Source of the DNA: Rhynchopus sp. YZ270_cl-10
Lineage: Eukaryota > Euglenozoa > Diplonemea > Diplonemida > Diplonemidae
Assembly (NCBI GenBank): GCA_964035575.1
Contig: OZ037911.1
Location: 558,001 to 622,000 of the forward strand
Direction: 5' to 3'
DNA length: 64,000 bases
This document shows positions 1-11,420 of this stretch, piece after piece. A program made the translations under genes and the position numbers. Numbering within the stretch: the first letter of the stretch is position 1; every line of letters begins with the position of its first letter. Below the pieces are notes generated by a model, which saw only the letters and a program-made list of their open reading frames with translations, was not told the origin of the DNA and did not search any database.

Positions 1-1769
1 CTTGGGCTCGTCACCCAGATCATGATGAAGCCGAAGGAGGAGAGGATCGTGGGCAGGGGGTACAGCGGCACCTTCCAGGGACGCTCCACCTCGGGGTGTG
101 CCTGTGGGGTGAAGGGGTGGTGTGGTGGATGGTGTTTTAAGATTTCTTGGGAAGAAAGCTATTGTTTTATTTACTGAAGTATGGCTTTTGTTGAACAAAG
201 GTAAACAAAGAACAGGGCACGCACCGTCAGTTGTTTCTATTTACTGCTGCCCATAACTTCGTATCCAAAAAAAAAAAGAATGGTGTAACTCATCCTCGTG
301 TGTCCACAAAAAACAACCAAGTTTCTAAAAAAGAGAAGTTGAAAGTGCAAACACCTCACCGTTCATCGGTGCATGCAGGCACTGTCTTCTAGAGGGGGGA
401 AAAACACACACAAGAAGAAGTATTCTCGGTCAAGTAGTTACATTTGTGCATATTTGCATTTGACTAAAAGAAGAAGTGGAGGACATACGTGTCTGTAGAC
501 CATGATCCCGATGCTCTGGAGGAAGAACTGACAGAGCACAAGGGAGGTGACCATCGCAGAGATGAGGATCTCGATCGGAAGCCAGCAGCCGATGGTGGCA
601 ACACCACCGATGGCGAAGAGGGAGTAGTCTGCAACACCCATCTTGGTGGGGTGCTCGTGTGCGAAGATCTCGAGGAAGTAGCCGCTCTTTGCTGCGGAGT
701 AAGGGATCTGCGAGAACCCAAGCAGCTGTGCGAAGCAGGCACCAAAGATGACCACACACACAAGCACCGTGATGAAGTAGGCGAGAATCTTTCCTCCGAT
801 CTTCTCAGCGAAGGTGGACATGATGTACTGCGACGCAGTGTCCATCTGCTCCACTGCCTCAACAACACCGTCTGGACCGTCCCATGGCACAACTGCAATC
901 ACCGCGAAGTACACCAGGAAGAAGATCACAGTCACAATCGTGGCAGTCGACACACCTGCACGTGGGATGATGTAACGGGGGTTCTGCACCTCGTCCCCCA
1001 TCTGGTTTGCGTCGTAGTACCCAGTGAAGTCGTACACCCCAATGCGCGCAGCCCCAAAGAGCCCGTAGAACAGCAGCCACGAGTCATCGTATGCGTTGTC
1101 AGGTGCCTTGAAGTGGTCAGGCTCCATGTTTGCAAACCCAGCCACAATGGTAAACGCAATCGCCAGCACTGTTACGAACCCCAGAATCTCCAGGAAGTTC
1201 CCAACATCCCTGATGTCGTTGTAAAGGAAGCCAATCGAGATCAGACTGAAGATCGTGCCAAGCCCTGCGTGGTGGAAGAAGTTGTTGGACCCATCGATGT
1301 AGGAGATGTACTGTGCCATGGCGACGAAGCCGCTGCTCACTTCAAGCGGGCCTGCGAAGAGGAACTGGAAGAGGAAGAGGAAGGACATCAGACGGCCGAA
1401 GGATTCGGACCCGAAGCACTCACGGAGGTACACATACGACCCACCTGAGTAGGGCATCATTGCGCCAAGCTCTGCCCAGGTGAAGGAGTCGCAGGTGCAG
1501 ATGATGCCTGCCATGAGGTAGCCAAGCATTGCGTGTGGACCTGCCGGCTGTGTCTCTGCAATCACAAACGGGATTGTGATGAATGGTCCTGTCCCAAACA
1601 TGTTCATCAGGTTCGCAGCGCATGCCTGCACCAGGTTCAGCTTGTGTGCCTCGTGCTCCTCCTCACGCTGCCGCTCCGCCTCAGACCCCTCCAGATCAAT
1701 CTGTGGGACGTCAGACGAATTGTCCGGTGCCGTGGTCTCGTGTGCCTCACGCATCTCTGTCTCAGACAT
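1..1769 (-). CDS. Amino-acid/polyamine permease (APC superfamily, LAT/PUT-like), copy 1, partial
   Basis: Membrane transporter of the APC superfamily; substrate probably an amino acid or polyamine (family inference). Exon 1 is 1769-489 and a GTATGT donor starts the intron (488-102). Exon 2 begins at 101 after CACAG and runs off the left edge. Exon 1 encodes 427 residues: an acidic Glu/Asp-rich N-tail, a GTGPF motif in TM1 and the APC signature around WAELGAMMPYSGGSYVY. The joined reading across the intron gives YRH then AHPEVERPWKVP, which fits LAT/PUT transporters. The start matches that of copy 2. The protein differs from copy 2 over exon 1 by a single Ile/Val exchange that I could see, and the visible 101 nt of exon 2 are identical. 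The intron differs strongly from that of copy 2 and carries an H5 repeat at 331-386. Confidence 0.88.
331..386 (+). repeat. H5 repeat inside the intron of permease copy 1
   Basis: Copy of the dispersed family whose core reads GTTGAAAGTGCAAACACCTC followed by an ACCGTTCATCGG segment. It is absent from the matching intron of copy 2, so it appears to have arrived after, or survived homogenisation since, the gene duplication. Confidence 0.7.
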
Positions 1770-1852
1770 CTCAGTGTAGTTAGCTTTGTTGGAAGATGAC
1801 AATTGGTCTGAAAGGGGTGGTTGTGGGAGAGAAGGGGGCTTCCAAGCGGACA

Positions 1853-1975
1853 ACCAATTCGGTACCAGGGACTAGAAATGGGAGTTCCTCTCGTACTACC
1901 CATATTGTCGACATACGCTGGCCCGAGGGGCTCTCTCTCCATCAGTAGGGTAAAACCATCCTCTCTTGTCCTCAA
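1853..1975 (-). rRNA. LSU rRNA fragment with the sarcin-ricin loop (3' domain)
   Basis: The plus strand at 1884-1898 reads GTTCCTCTCGTACTA, the reverse complement of the universal sarcin-ricin loop. About 60 bp further is CATCAGTAGGGTAAAAC, the reverse complement of the conserved LSU helix just 5' of that loop. Both are in the right order for a minus-strand LSU fragment. The part between the two anchors is not conserved. The fragment starts where the two permease upstream regions stop matching. Confidence 0.75.
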
Positions 1976-2054
1976 ATTCAAAAATCAAAAATAAACAAAT
2001 ATCGTCCCTGATTTTTTAATACTGAAAGATGGAATTAGACAAAAACAAAAAGGA

Positions 2055-2115
2055 AAAGAGAAGTTGAAAGTGCAAACGCCTCACCATTCATCGGCAGACA
2101 CAATTGTAACTCCTG
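2055..2115 (+). repeat. H5 dispersed repeat
   Basis: Core AGTTGAAAGTGCAAACGCCT, then an ACCATTCATCGGCAGAC segment, preceded by an A-rich stretch. Confidence 0.65.
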
Positions 2116-2322
2116 GTAATAGTCCACGGACTTTGTACAAATAGGTCAGCGGCCTACTCATTTAGAGGGCCCCACCTTGGCAGTGCCCGCAGTATCCCTC
2201 CCGTATTGACCTTGGGGACAATAAGAGAGAAAACCACATCATCCATGTTGGAGTGGCCAATCCTCCTGCATGTAAGAAGAATCGAAATAGTAGGATCGGG
2301 GTAGGTAAGTAAAGTTGTTTTG

Positions 2323-2410
2323 CGTTGATTGCACAAACCCTCCTGTTTGAGGGATGATTGGCCACCGTACCCGGTAAATACTAATTCTCCTTTAAAGCAA
2401 GCTTCGTAGG
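2323..2410 (+). repeat. H3 hairpin repeat
   Basis: Member of a family reading GCGTTGATTGCAC, then a C-run/G-run hairpin, GATTGGCCACCGTA, and a pyrimidine segment ending in CTTCGTAGG. Further copies are at 32603-32683, 32696-32748 and 38416-38500. Confidence 0.6.
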
Positions 2411-2771
2411 AATAAAAATAGAAAGTCGATGATTAGAGAAATAGAGATACATCAAAGAAAAGAGATTAAAATACTAAAAAGACAAATGTACCGCAATGGG
2501 CAAATGTCTAGTTCGTGACTCATCTCCAAAAACCATTTACTGGGTGCCTATTTTAAAAAGAAAATAGTATAACATCAAAAAGGGGGCAATAGGGGTGAGT
2601 TGGTTAACAGAGGGAGTGTGGCAAAGGAAAATCAGAAAAGGAAATAGAGAGATCACAAAAAACAAAAAAAAAGGGGGGTGAATTAGTTTGGTTGTGTAAA
2701 TGAAGGGGTTAAAACAAAAAAAATCTCTGCGCATCGTGTCTGCACAGAGGTTCCTTTTCATATTATTCTTT

Positions 2772-4936
2772 TCAAGGCTCCTCGATTCCCTCCTTCTTGC
2801 TGGAAACGGGAGGGACGGGGACAGGGGAGCTGTTCGGGGAGTGTCTCCTTGCAGAGTGCGGACGTGGAGAGACCTTTGCGTCGCGCCATCCGCTGAGCCA
2901 CATGCGTGGGGAACGCTTCGGGTCCTCGACAAGGCCGGGTGCCAGACTCGCGTGGGGGTGGGCACCTGCCTGGGAGCCAACCTGGGAGTGTGGGGACAGC
3001 ATGCCAGAGGGTGCAGGTGAGTGGCGCAGTGCGTTCTGGTTGTACACAGGGTCCTTCGACGCAACCTCGGGTCTGGGCGAGAAGCGTGCGTCGTGCTCAT
3101 CGTGGCATGGCTTCTCCTCCTCCCCAGCCTCTTCATCGATAAGCTCCTCACCTTCACGCTCAAACGGCCAGTATCCACGCCCGTATGCCCACACGAAGTA
3201 CGAGATGCACCCAATCACCACAACCAGCAGCGAGAACTCAACCAGGGGCTCGTGGGTGTTTCCGTACAGGAAGTAGCTTGGGCTCGTCACCCAGATCATG
3301 ATGAAGCCGAAGGAGGAGAGGATCGTGGGCAGGGGGTACAGCGGCACCTTCCAGGGACGCTCCACCTCGGGGTGTGCCTGTGGGGTGAAGGGGGTGGTGT
3401 GGTGGATGGTGTTTTATGATGACTGTCTCTCCTGTGTGAAGAGCAGCCTTAATTTAGCGAGGATCATAAACGTATCGAAAACTACTCAAATAATAGCCCA
3501 AAGGTTTCCTTTTAGGTGGGGCATATGAACAGACCCATATATTTCAAAAAGAAAATATGGGTGCAAATAATAACAATAAAAAGAAGACGTATTCTAGGGA
3601 CATGGTAGTTGCTTCTTGTTTTGCATTTGACTAAAAGAAGAAGGGGAGGACATACATGTCTGTAGACCATGATCCCAATGCTCTGGAGGAAGAACTGACA
3701 GAGCACAAGGGAGGTGACCATCGCAGAGATGAGGATCTCGATCGGAAGCCAGCAGCCGATGGTGGCAACACCACCGATGGCGAAGAGGGAGTAGTCTGCA
3801 ACACCCATCTTGGTGGGGTGCTCGTGTGCGAAGATCTCGAGGAAGTAGCCGCTCTTTGCTGCGGAGTAAGGGATCTGCGAGAACCCAAGCAGCTGTGCGA
3901 AGCAGGCACCAAAGATGACCACACACACAAGCACCGTGATGAAGTAGGCGAGAATCTTTCCTCCGATCTTCTCAGCGAAGGTGGACATGATGTACTGCGA
4001 CGCAGTGTCCATCTGCTCCACTGCCTCAACAACACCGTCTGGACCATCCCACGGCACGACCGCAATCACCGCGAAGTACACCAGGAAGAAGATCACAGTC
4101 ACAATCGTGGCTGTCGACACACCTGCACGTGGGATGATGTAACGGGGGTTCTGCACCTCGTCTCCCATCTGGTTTGCGTCATAGTACCCAGTGAAGTCGT
4201 ACACCCCAATACGCGCAGCACCAAAGAGCCCGTAGAACAGCAGCCACGAGTCATCGTATGCGTTGTCGGGTGCCTTGAAGTGGTCAGGCTCCATGTTTGC
4301 AAACCCAGCCACAATGGTAAACGCAATCGCCAGCACTGTTACGAACCCCAGAATCTCCAGGAAGTTCCCAACATCCCTGATGTCGTTGTAAAGGAAGCCA
4401 ATCGAGATCAGACTGAAGACCGTGCCAAGCCCTGCGTGGTGGAAGAAGTTGTTGGACCCATCGATATAGGAGATGTACTGTGCCATGGCGACGAAGCCGC
4501 TGCTCACTTCAAGCGGGCCTGCGAAGAGGAACTGGAAGAGGAAAAGGAAGGACATCAGACGGCCGAAGGATTCGGACCCGAAGCACTCACGGAGGTACAC
4601 ATACGACCCACCCGAGTAGGGCATCATTGCGCCAAGCTCTGCCCAGGTGAAGGAGTCGCAGGTGCAGATGATGCCTGCCATGAGGTAGCCAAGCATTGCG
4701 TGTGGACCTGCCGGCTGTGTCTCTGCAATCACAAACGGGATTGTGATGAATGGTCCTGTCCCAAACATGTTCATGAGGTTCGCAGCGCATGCCTGCACAA
4801 GGTTCAGCTTGTGTGCCTCGTGCTCCTCCTCACGCTGTCGCTCCGCCTCGGACCCCTCCAGATCAATCTGCGGAACGTCAGACGAATTGTCCGGTGCCGT
4901 GGTCTCGTGTGCCTCACGCATCTCTGTCTCAGACAT
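2772..4936 (-). CDS. Amino-acid/polyamine permease (APC superfamily, LAT/PUT-like), copy 2, complete
   Basis: Plasma- or endomembrane transporter of the APC superfamily. Exon 1 is 4936-3656 (427 codons). The 278-nt intron 3655-3378 begins GTATGT and ends CCCCACAG. Exon 2 is 3377-2772, giving a 628-residue protein. Visible features: an acidic cytoplasmic N-tail (about 40 residues), the TM1 motif GTGPFITIPF, the signature WAELGAMMPYSGGSYVY, a run of hydrophobic segments consistent with about 12 TM helices, and RPWKVPLYPLPT at the start of exon 2, which is typical of LAT and plant PUT proteins. The C-tail (about 130 residues) is hydrophilic and Ser/Pro/His-rich. Upstream lies a C/T-rich coding-strand tract. 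Substrate assignment is inference from the family. Confidence 0.92.
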
Positions 4937-5440
4937 CTCAGTGTGTAGTTAGCTTTGTTGGAAGATGACAATTGGTCTGAAAGGGGTGGTTGTGGGAGAG
5001 AGAAGGGGGGACTGTTTTTCACGTTGCTGTTGTTGCGGAACGAGTTCTTCGGTTTCGAAGTAACACACTAACTTGGCATTGTGGGGGGAAAATGGGAGGG
5101 GGTTTTGCTCTTTTGTTTTCCGTTCTTTTCAAAAATAGAAAAAAAAAATAACGATGCATGGTTGTGCAAAATATGAAAAACATGAGAAAGGGATGAGGGG
5201 AAACGACCCAAAAGATTCCTTTTTATTTTTCACCTTTTTTTTCTTTTTTCGTCGCAAAATGACAACAAATAAATAAAAAAAGAGAATAAAAAAAATCATC
5301 GTCGTTCAATTGAGTCAAAATAAAATCTCTTCTTTTGGGACAAACAAAAGCATTCTTGCGCGGGGAGGGCCCACCCCACCACCGACAAAGCGGAGCTTCC
5401 CAGGATGGTTGCGTTCGAGGAGAAGAAACCCACACAACCC

Positions 5441-5550
5441 TAGTAATCGCTGTATTGTAATAATTGCCCATCATAATACACAATACACATCGCAATACAG
5501 CTGTATTGTGTTATATTATGTATCATGATGAAGCAATTACCCCACCACTA
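5441..5550. repeat. Palindromic element, copy P1 (upstream of permease copy 2)
   Basis: Imperfect inverted repeat centred on CAATACAGCTGTATTG, with arms containing TAATTGCCCATCATAATACA and GATGAAGCAATTACC. Same family as 13361-13481 and 54297-54412. It lies about 500 bp upstream of the copy 2 start codon. Confidence 0.8.
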
Positions 5551-5863
5551 CTTAACCTCCTCGTTCAGGCTCCGCATAAATTTTGTCTTTTTGCGCATTG
5601 GAGGTGCTTTTTGTTTTTCACCAAAAAAAGAGGGGGTAAACGGATTTAAATTTTGGTTTTCACCCTAAAAAAAAAGGGGGATGAGGGGGGGTAAATCGAG
5701 TTAGAAGACGAGGCCAAATGTGAGAATAAAAAAAAAAAAGAAAAAAAAAAAAAAGAAAAGAAGAAACAGCAGAGGAAAAGCCATCCCTCTAAGAAGAGAG
5801 ACGTACAATTCTTCTAAACAAAAAAAAAGAGGGGAGAAAGAGGTGGGGAAAGAAAAAATTTAT

Positions 5864-5898
5864 AAGATGACCCTTAGCCTCTCGTTGCTTAGTCACCT
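5864..5898 (+). repeat. H1 stem-loop repeat
   Basis: AAGATGACCCTTAGC, loop CTCTCGTT, then GCTTAGTCACCT. The arms pair to form a hairpin. Confidence 0.65.
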
Positions 5899-6586
5899 CA
5901 AAAAACACCGAAAAAGAGGCAGGAAAAAAAAAGAACCGAACAGAACTGCGAGAAATGGGGGACGGGAATGGGGGGATGAAGTGGAAAAAAGAAAAAAGAA
6001 AAAAACTTCAAAGATGAATATGTCTCACAGTGCACAACACATCTTTTTTTAAGAGAACCCAGAACAATAAACCTCATTCATTTGTTAGCAATGATTCTCT
6101 CTGGTAATACCACTTCAGGAAAGAGACGATGATTTTTTTTTTGTTCTTTATTTTTTTTTAAAAAGAATCGTGAAAATACAGTGGAGCTTGCCCACCTATG
6201 CAAGCTCTACTGGTGTGGCTAACTCCAAAAAATAAAGTGTAATTTTTGTACTTCTTTTGTATTGTTTTGTGCTGTATTTGGGCTGGATTTAGCCACACCG
6301 TCTACTGTCGTTTTTTTTTTAAAAGCATTCCTTGACACCGCAGGCATATTGAGAAATATGGGCTGTCTCTTTTGTCACAAAGAGACAGTACTTCAGGATG
6401 ATGTCGTCACCATATTTGCTTGTATTGCAGGTTAAGGCAAAGGGATATTTACCTCTTAAGCATATGCGCAGTAAAGTAATGCCGGGGGTGAATATCGGCC
6501 TCAAAAAAAAAAATGTTTCCCATTACTAACTATTCTACATGAATAGAAGGTATAATAAAAAGAAAAGAAAAGAAAAAAAAAATTAT

Positions 6587-6616
6587 GAGATGAACCTAAG
6601 CTTCTCGTGCTTAGTC
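6587..6616 (+). repeat. H1 stem-loop repeat
   Basis: GAGATGAACCTAAGC, a TTCTCGT loop, then GCTTAGTC. A second GTGCTTAGTCACCTTGA half lies at about 6654-6672, so this site is a partial duplication. Confidence 0.6.
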
Positions 6617-7197
6617 TGATTAGGTTATTCTTTGGTTTATTCATCAGACTTTCGTGCTTAGTCACCTTGATCACATTCGTTGTAATATCGGGCTCAAAGA
6701 AAGAAAGAAAAAAAGTTGATGAAATGTGTCTCATGAATATCTCTCATGCACACAGATCTTTTAAAAACAAAACTCCTCTCCCAAAAACGGCTAAATGAAT
6801 GATGAGTGTGCCTCGGTGTACACACACACATCCTCAAAAAAGGGGCAAAAAAAATAAAGGGCGCTCTGGAACTAGAGGGACACATGCGTGTTCATGCGTA
6901 ATGAAATTAAATAAGGGGGAGTCAAGTTGAATTATTTACATTCTTTTTTCTGAAAAAGAAGGCAAAAAGAGGGGGTGCGAAAAAATGTACAAGATAGCCT
7001 CCTCGGGTCAAAGCACCGAAGAACACATTATTTAACGTGTGCATGAAGACAGATGTATGCACGCGGTCGGTTTGCCCTCCGCACATATCTCAACCCACCA
7101 CAGGAAGAATTGAGGTGCCAGGAAGGATGAGGAGACACGAAATTAATTAAAAACTTTCATTTTCTGAAAAGTTCGGAGAAAAAAAAGGGAAACTTTC

Positions 7198-7232
7198 GAT
7201 GAATTAGGTGTCTCTCGTGCACACAGATATTC
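7198..7232 (+). repeat. H1 stem-loop repeat, GTGT-stem variant
   Basis: GATGAATTAGGTGTCTCTCGT followed by GCACACAGAT. The loop CTCTCGT is kept while both stem arms are changed together relative to the CTAAGC type. Confidence 0.55.
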
Positions 7233-8068
7233 TAAAATATAAAAATAAATAAACACAAACAAACAAACAAAAACAGGTCCCCCTCAAAGCCGGACTTTTA
7301 AAAAAAAAAAGTGTCCGGAATTGGGGACAATATAATTGCAAAATGCCAAAAAAAAAAAATAATACTCGGGCAACGAAAAGTCATGAATAGATTGCAGGTT
7401 AGGTTCGTAGTAATAGAACGGGGGGGTTTGATTCCCCTGTTGAGGGGAGGGGATGTGGGGGGCAAACAAAACAGAAAATCTTGGAAGATGAACATGCAGC
7501 AATACAAAGAGCACATACAGGCACACATTTTGTTTTTAAGGGGAGGGATATTCAACACAAACCAAGCACGCCCCCTCTGCCACAGCATCTGGGCGTTCGA
7601 AGAACAGTTGAAAAGTAAATACCATATGGGCAATAAAGCGCCTCGCATACGTTGTGAGGATAGTAACGATTATTGGAAGAAGAAAAAAAAAAACAGTTTA
7701 GAAAAATAAACAGTTATTTTTTTTTGTTCTGTTCTGTTCGCGCTGTTGCTGTTTTCCTTTTTTCATTTTATTGGTGCTCCGGGAGGAGTCGATATTGACA
7801 GGTCGCTGACACAGGGACTTTATACACACTCCCCCCTGATATTGACAGGTCGCCGACAGGTCGTTGACCGACTTCCGAAAGCACCATTTATGTTTTTTTT
7901 TTTCCTTTTTTCTTTTTGGTGTGTGTACGCATAGCTGTTTTGCCGTACACATGCATCAGATGGACACTAGCAATGCATGCTTATGTATTGAGAAGCACTA
8001 TTGAGCAGCGAGATGACTCACCGTGGACCAACCAAATTTAAAAGAAATAAAAAAGAAAAGAAATTTTG

Positions 8069-8104
8069 TAAGATGAACCTAAGCATCTCAGTGCTTAGCT
8101 ACCT
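8069..8104 (+). repeat. H1 stem-loop repeat
   Basis: TAAGATGAACCTAAGC, loop ATCTCAGT, then GCTTAGCTACC; arms CTAAGC/GCTTAG pair perfectly. Confidence 0.65.
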
Positions 8105-8466
8105 TTCAAAAAAAGATTAGTACTCGGTCTCGATGAACTGCAAGATAAAAGAGGGGGTAATACTGAAACAGTCGGGAAAACACAGGATTTTTTATTTGCT
8201 GTTCTTCTTCATAATATTACGGGGTTTTTCGGGTTTTTTCGACCAGACCAGTATTAGAAAAGATGACACACAGCGTCTCACAAACCACATAGAAAAAAAG
8301 GGGGTTTTTTTTGCAAGGATGAACCTAAGCCTCACTTTTGCTTAGCAAATCTTTGGAAAAAAGAAAAAGTATATGTTGGGAAACAGGACGAAGCTAGGAT
8401 CATTAGGTAAAACTGAAGGCACAAAAAATGCTCAGCGCAAAAAAAAAAAGGGGGGTTTATTTTAGT

Positions 8467-8536
8467 TATTTTGATAAAATTGTTGGATTAGTGTTGCCTC
8501 GGTTTGCGTTGCCACAGTTGGTGCGAGCTCCACTTT
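8467..8536 (+). repeat. H2 hairpin repeat (TTG/CAA-stem type)
   Basis: TTGTTGGATTAGTGTTGCCTC, then a GTTGCCACAGTTGG block and GAGCTCCACTTTTTTT. Close relatives are at 31709-31763 and 55961-56020, with an inverted copy at 33127-33192. Confidence 0.55.
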
Positions 8537-9409
8537 TTTTATAAGGTGAATACGGTCAGCCATGCAACGTGGTCTGCACATAGTATGTCACCTATTGTGT
8601 ATTGTGGGTAGGGGGGTCAGCCTAGTGTAAAACCCCTGCGAATCACCTCGAGAACGCTGCCTTTTTGGTTGTTCAAGAAAAAATTTTTTGAAGCGTTTGC
8701 AAAAGGGAAAAGAGAAGGGGAAAAAGAAGAAAAACGGCAGGCTGACTCCCCTAGACCAGGATTGTGCTCAGTGTTTGAGTCTTTACGAAAACAAACAAAT
8801 CTGGTCACATTGGGGGAGAGACGTAAACTGTCGACAAAAAAAAACAAATATCACCATGAAAAAAGAGGGGGTGAACAGCCTCCTTCGGAAAGATGACCGT
8901 TGTTTGACTGACAAAAAAAAAAACACACATCTAAACACAAAAGAGAGAAAAAATGACAAACAAACCCTTTTTTGAATGATCAATGAGTCTCGCCCACGCT
9001 GCAAAGGCGCTTTTTTGTTTTTTTCTTTTTTTTTTGAAAGCAACACTTACAAAGTCTCTTCCCTCCCCTAGTACCTAACAAAACCTCAAACTCACGAAGA
9101 GACACTGTCCATATAGTGTCTCATCTTCATTCTGTGTATCTATGTTGGATTTCGGTGTACTAGGCAGACATGGCGTTTCTAGGCGAATTACTGATGACCC
9201 GGAAAAAAAAAAAAGTAAATTTTGATGACATGCAGACGAAAAAGAAAACTTGAAAGATGAACGTCGTTTATTTTAAAAGGGGGTGGCAAAAAAAAGGAAA
9301 AGTTCCAAAGATGAAGCACACCTCTGTACTGAGTCGCTTTTACTCAACAAAACATATGGTAAGATAGACCCAACCTTGCTTACTGGCTACCTTAACAAAA
9401 AAAGGTTTA

Positions 9410-9443
9410 TAAGATGAACCTAAGCCCTTCTGCTTAGTTACCT
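9410..9443 (+). repeat. H1 stem-loop repeat
   Basis: TAAGATGAACCTAAGC, short loop CCTTCT, then GCTTAGTTACCTT. It is immediately followed by a GTGT-stem variant at 9455. Confidence 0.6.
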
Positions 9444-9454
9444 TGAAAGCTTTG

Positions 9455-9490
9455 TAAGATGAATGTGTCTCTCATGCCACACACAGCTCT
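9455..9490 (+). repeat. H1 stem-loop repeat, GTGT-stem variant
   Basis: GTAAGATGAATGTGTCTCTC, then ATGCCACACACAGCTCT. GTGT pairs with ACAC in place of the CTAAGC/GCTTAG pairing. Confidence 0.55.
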
Positions 9491-10319
9491 AGTTAAGTCT
9501 ACTTAAGCTCCTCACTGTTTAGTCGCCTAAAAAAAAGACCCGTATTGAAGGATTTTTGCGTATTTTTCAGCAGACTCCCTTGATGATCCATGAAGGACGT
9601 CAAGGAACGCAGCCTTACCAAGGCTTACGCCTGCATTGGGCACGCTGGTTTGTTCACAGTAACATCGATGGTCGACCCGTGTGCGCATGGTATACGCGTA
9701 GACGCTTTCGGCACCAATGAAGGAACCTACTCACATGGGTGACATTACCCATCGTCGATAGAGTGGTCTTGATTGTAAGATGTTTGACCTACCCTTAGAC
9801 TATGGGTCTATGTATAAAAAAGAGAAAAAATGAAAAAGGGGGAAAATGACACTTCAAAAAAAAAAAAAAGAAATCGACAACATACCCTACGATAATACAC
9901 TCTGGGAAAATGGACGGACAGATCTGAAAACTGGAAAGTTTTTTTTTTTTGATTTTTTTTTTTGATTTGTTAGAAGCTGTTTTTTTTTCTTGTTTCTCAA
10001 TTTCTCGTCTCAATAAAATAATAATGTTTCATGCCTGATTAACTCCATAACATAGGGAAGAAAATACTGGGTGGGAAAACTGATTTTTCTTTCCCTTCAA
10101 AAATATTTCTATAAAAAATAATTTTTGAAAATGATGGATGAATACAACCGCCCTTATCTAATGGGGAGGGGGGTATTTATTTATGACAAAAATAGATTTT
10201 TTTTTTTTAACCGACCAGAAAAGTCGTTTTCTTTAGCAATTTTCTGAGTGCAATGGACAATCACCTACTTGAGGAAGGTCTGTACGCAACGTCGTCTGTA
10301 TTTTTGTATTTTTTTTTGA

Positions 10320-10366
10320 AAACTTGGTTGTATTAGTGTAGCCACCCTAGAGTGTGCTCTACTATT
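10320..10366 (+). repeat. H2 hairpin repeat
   Basis: AAACTTGGTTGTATTAGTGTAG, then CCACCCTAGAGTGTGCT and CTACTA before a T-run. TAGTG at the 5' side pairs with CACTA-like sequence at the 3' side. Confidence 0.65.
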
Positions 10367-10450
10367 TTTTTGAGAAAGATGGAGAAGACGGAACAATACC
10401 CCCGTTTTGTGCGATCCTCACAAATTGTCAAGGATATGATTCCTTTAAAA

Positions 10451-10515
10451 AAGAGAAGTTGAAAGTGCAAACACCTCACCGTTTCATCGGCAGACGCAGG
10501 GGGCACCACTGGTTC
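10451..10515 (+). repeat. H5 dispersed repeat
   Basis: AGTTGAAAGTGCAAACACCT, then ACCGTTTCATCGGCAGACGC and a GGCACCACTGGTTCTCCGTG end. Confidence 0.6.
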
Positions 10516-10736
10516 TCCGTGGGTTTATGTAAAACCCATTTTTTTTTTTTAAAAGAATGTTTTTGAAAAGAATATTTTCCCCTCCCTCCCTACCCCCCAC
10601 CCACCCTAATCTCTTCTCAACAAAATCCCTCCCCCCCCTTCCCCGTCTCAAAAAAAAAAAAAAAAAAAAACGCAAAAACGAAAAGGTGAGTTAGTAATCA
10701 GAAAGGGAAAATGTAATAAAAAAAAAAGAAAATGGA

Positions 10737-10769
10737 AAGATGAAGCTAAGCCTGTGCTTAGTCATCTTG
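10737..10769 (+). repeat. H1 stem-loop repeat
   Basis: AAGATGAAGCTAAGC, loop CTGT, then GCTTAGTCATCTT. The arms pair over 13 positions with little mismatch. Confidence 0.65.
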
Positions 10770-11373
10770 AGGCTGAAAAGAAAAAAAAAAGAAAAAGAAA
10801 AAAGAGAGAGAAAAGAAAACTTGATAAAAGATGGAGATACCTTAACTGAGATACAACACATCTATTGAAAGTTGAAACTGCAAAATGCCAAAAGAGAAGT
10901 TGAGAAAGTGCAAATGCCTCAAAAAAAAAAAAAATACGAAACATTGGGTGTGCAAAACATTTTTTCGGGGGGATAAGATAAAATCACTCATTGAAATCCC
11001 AAAGAAATGCCTGCACTTGAAAACCCATTTATCTTGTGGACGCGGAAACCGTGAATCTCGACGGATGCACGCCCTTTTAAGCAAAAAAAAAACTACTACT
11101 GAATCATTCACCATTTGAATGGTACTCCGGGGAGGGGTCGATATTGACAGGTCACTGACAGGTCGTTGACCGATTTCCGAAAAGCACCACTGAACCATTC
11201 TCCCTTTTTTTCTCTCTCTCTCCTTGTGATAACACTTTTAACAAATACATGAAATGGGGCAGGAAAAAAAAATGCATTGTGTACACACAAAAAGGGGAGA
11301 AAAGAAAAGAAAGAAACGACGCATGGAAAATAAAAAATCCCCCCCCCCCCCCCCCTTTTTTCTTCTTTTTTTG

Positions 11374-11420
11374 AAAACTTGGTTGTATTAGTGTCGACAC
11401 CCGAGGATGAACTCCACTAT
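11374..11420 (+). repeat. H2 hairpin repeat
   Basis: AAAACTTGGTTGTATTAGTG, then TCGACACCCGAGGATGAACT and CCACTA before a T-run. Confidence 0.6.

Larger units (their letters stand above)
1770..2771. other. Spacer between the tandem permease genes
   Basis: About 75 bp upstream of the copy 1 start (to about 1840) match the upstream region of copy 2, then similarity stops. The rest holds an LSU rRNA fragment (1853-1975), an H5 repeat (about 2055-2115), an H3 hairpin repeat (2323-2410) and AT-rich sequence with A-run/G-run joints. No gene seen. Confidence 0.6.

Noticed and set aside
1884-1898. H1 loop CTCTCGT as a derivative of the LSU sarcin-ricin loop complement (CCTCTCGTACTA)
   Set aside because: The shared word is short and the flanks do not align; coincidence is likely.
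489-4948. Plus-strand frames of 319 and 430 codons opposite the permeases
   Set aside because: Antisense shadows of the real genes; rich in His, Asp and Val as expected from the complement, with no domain.
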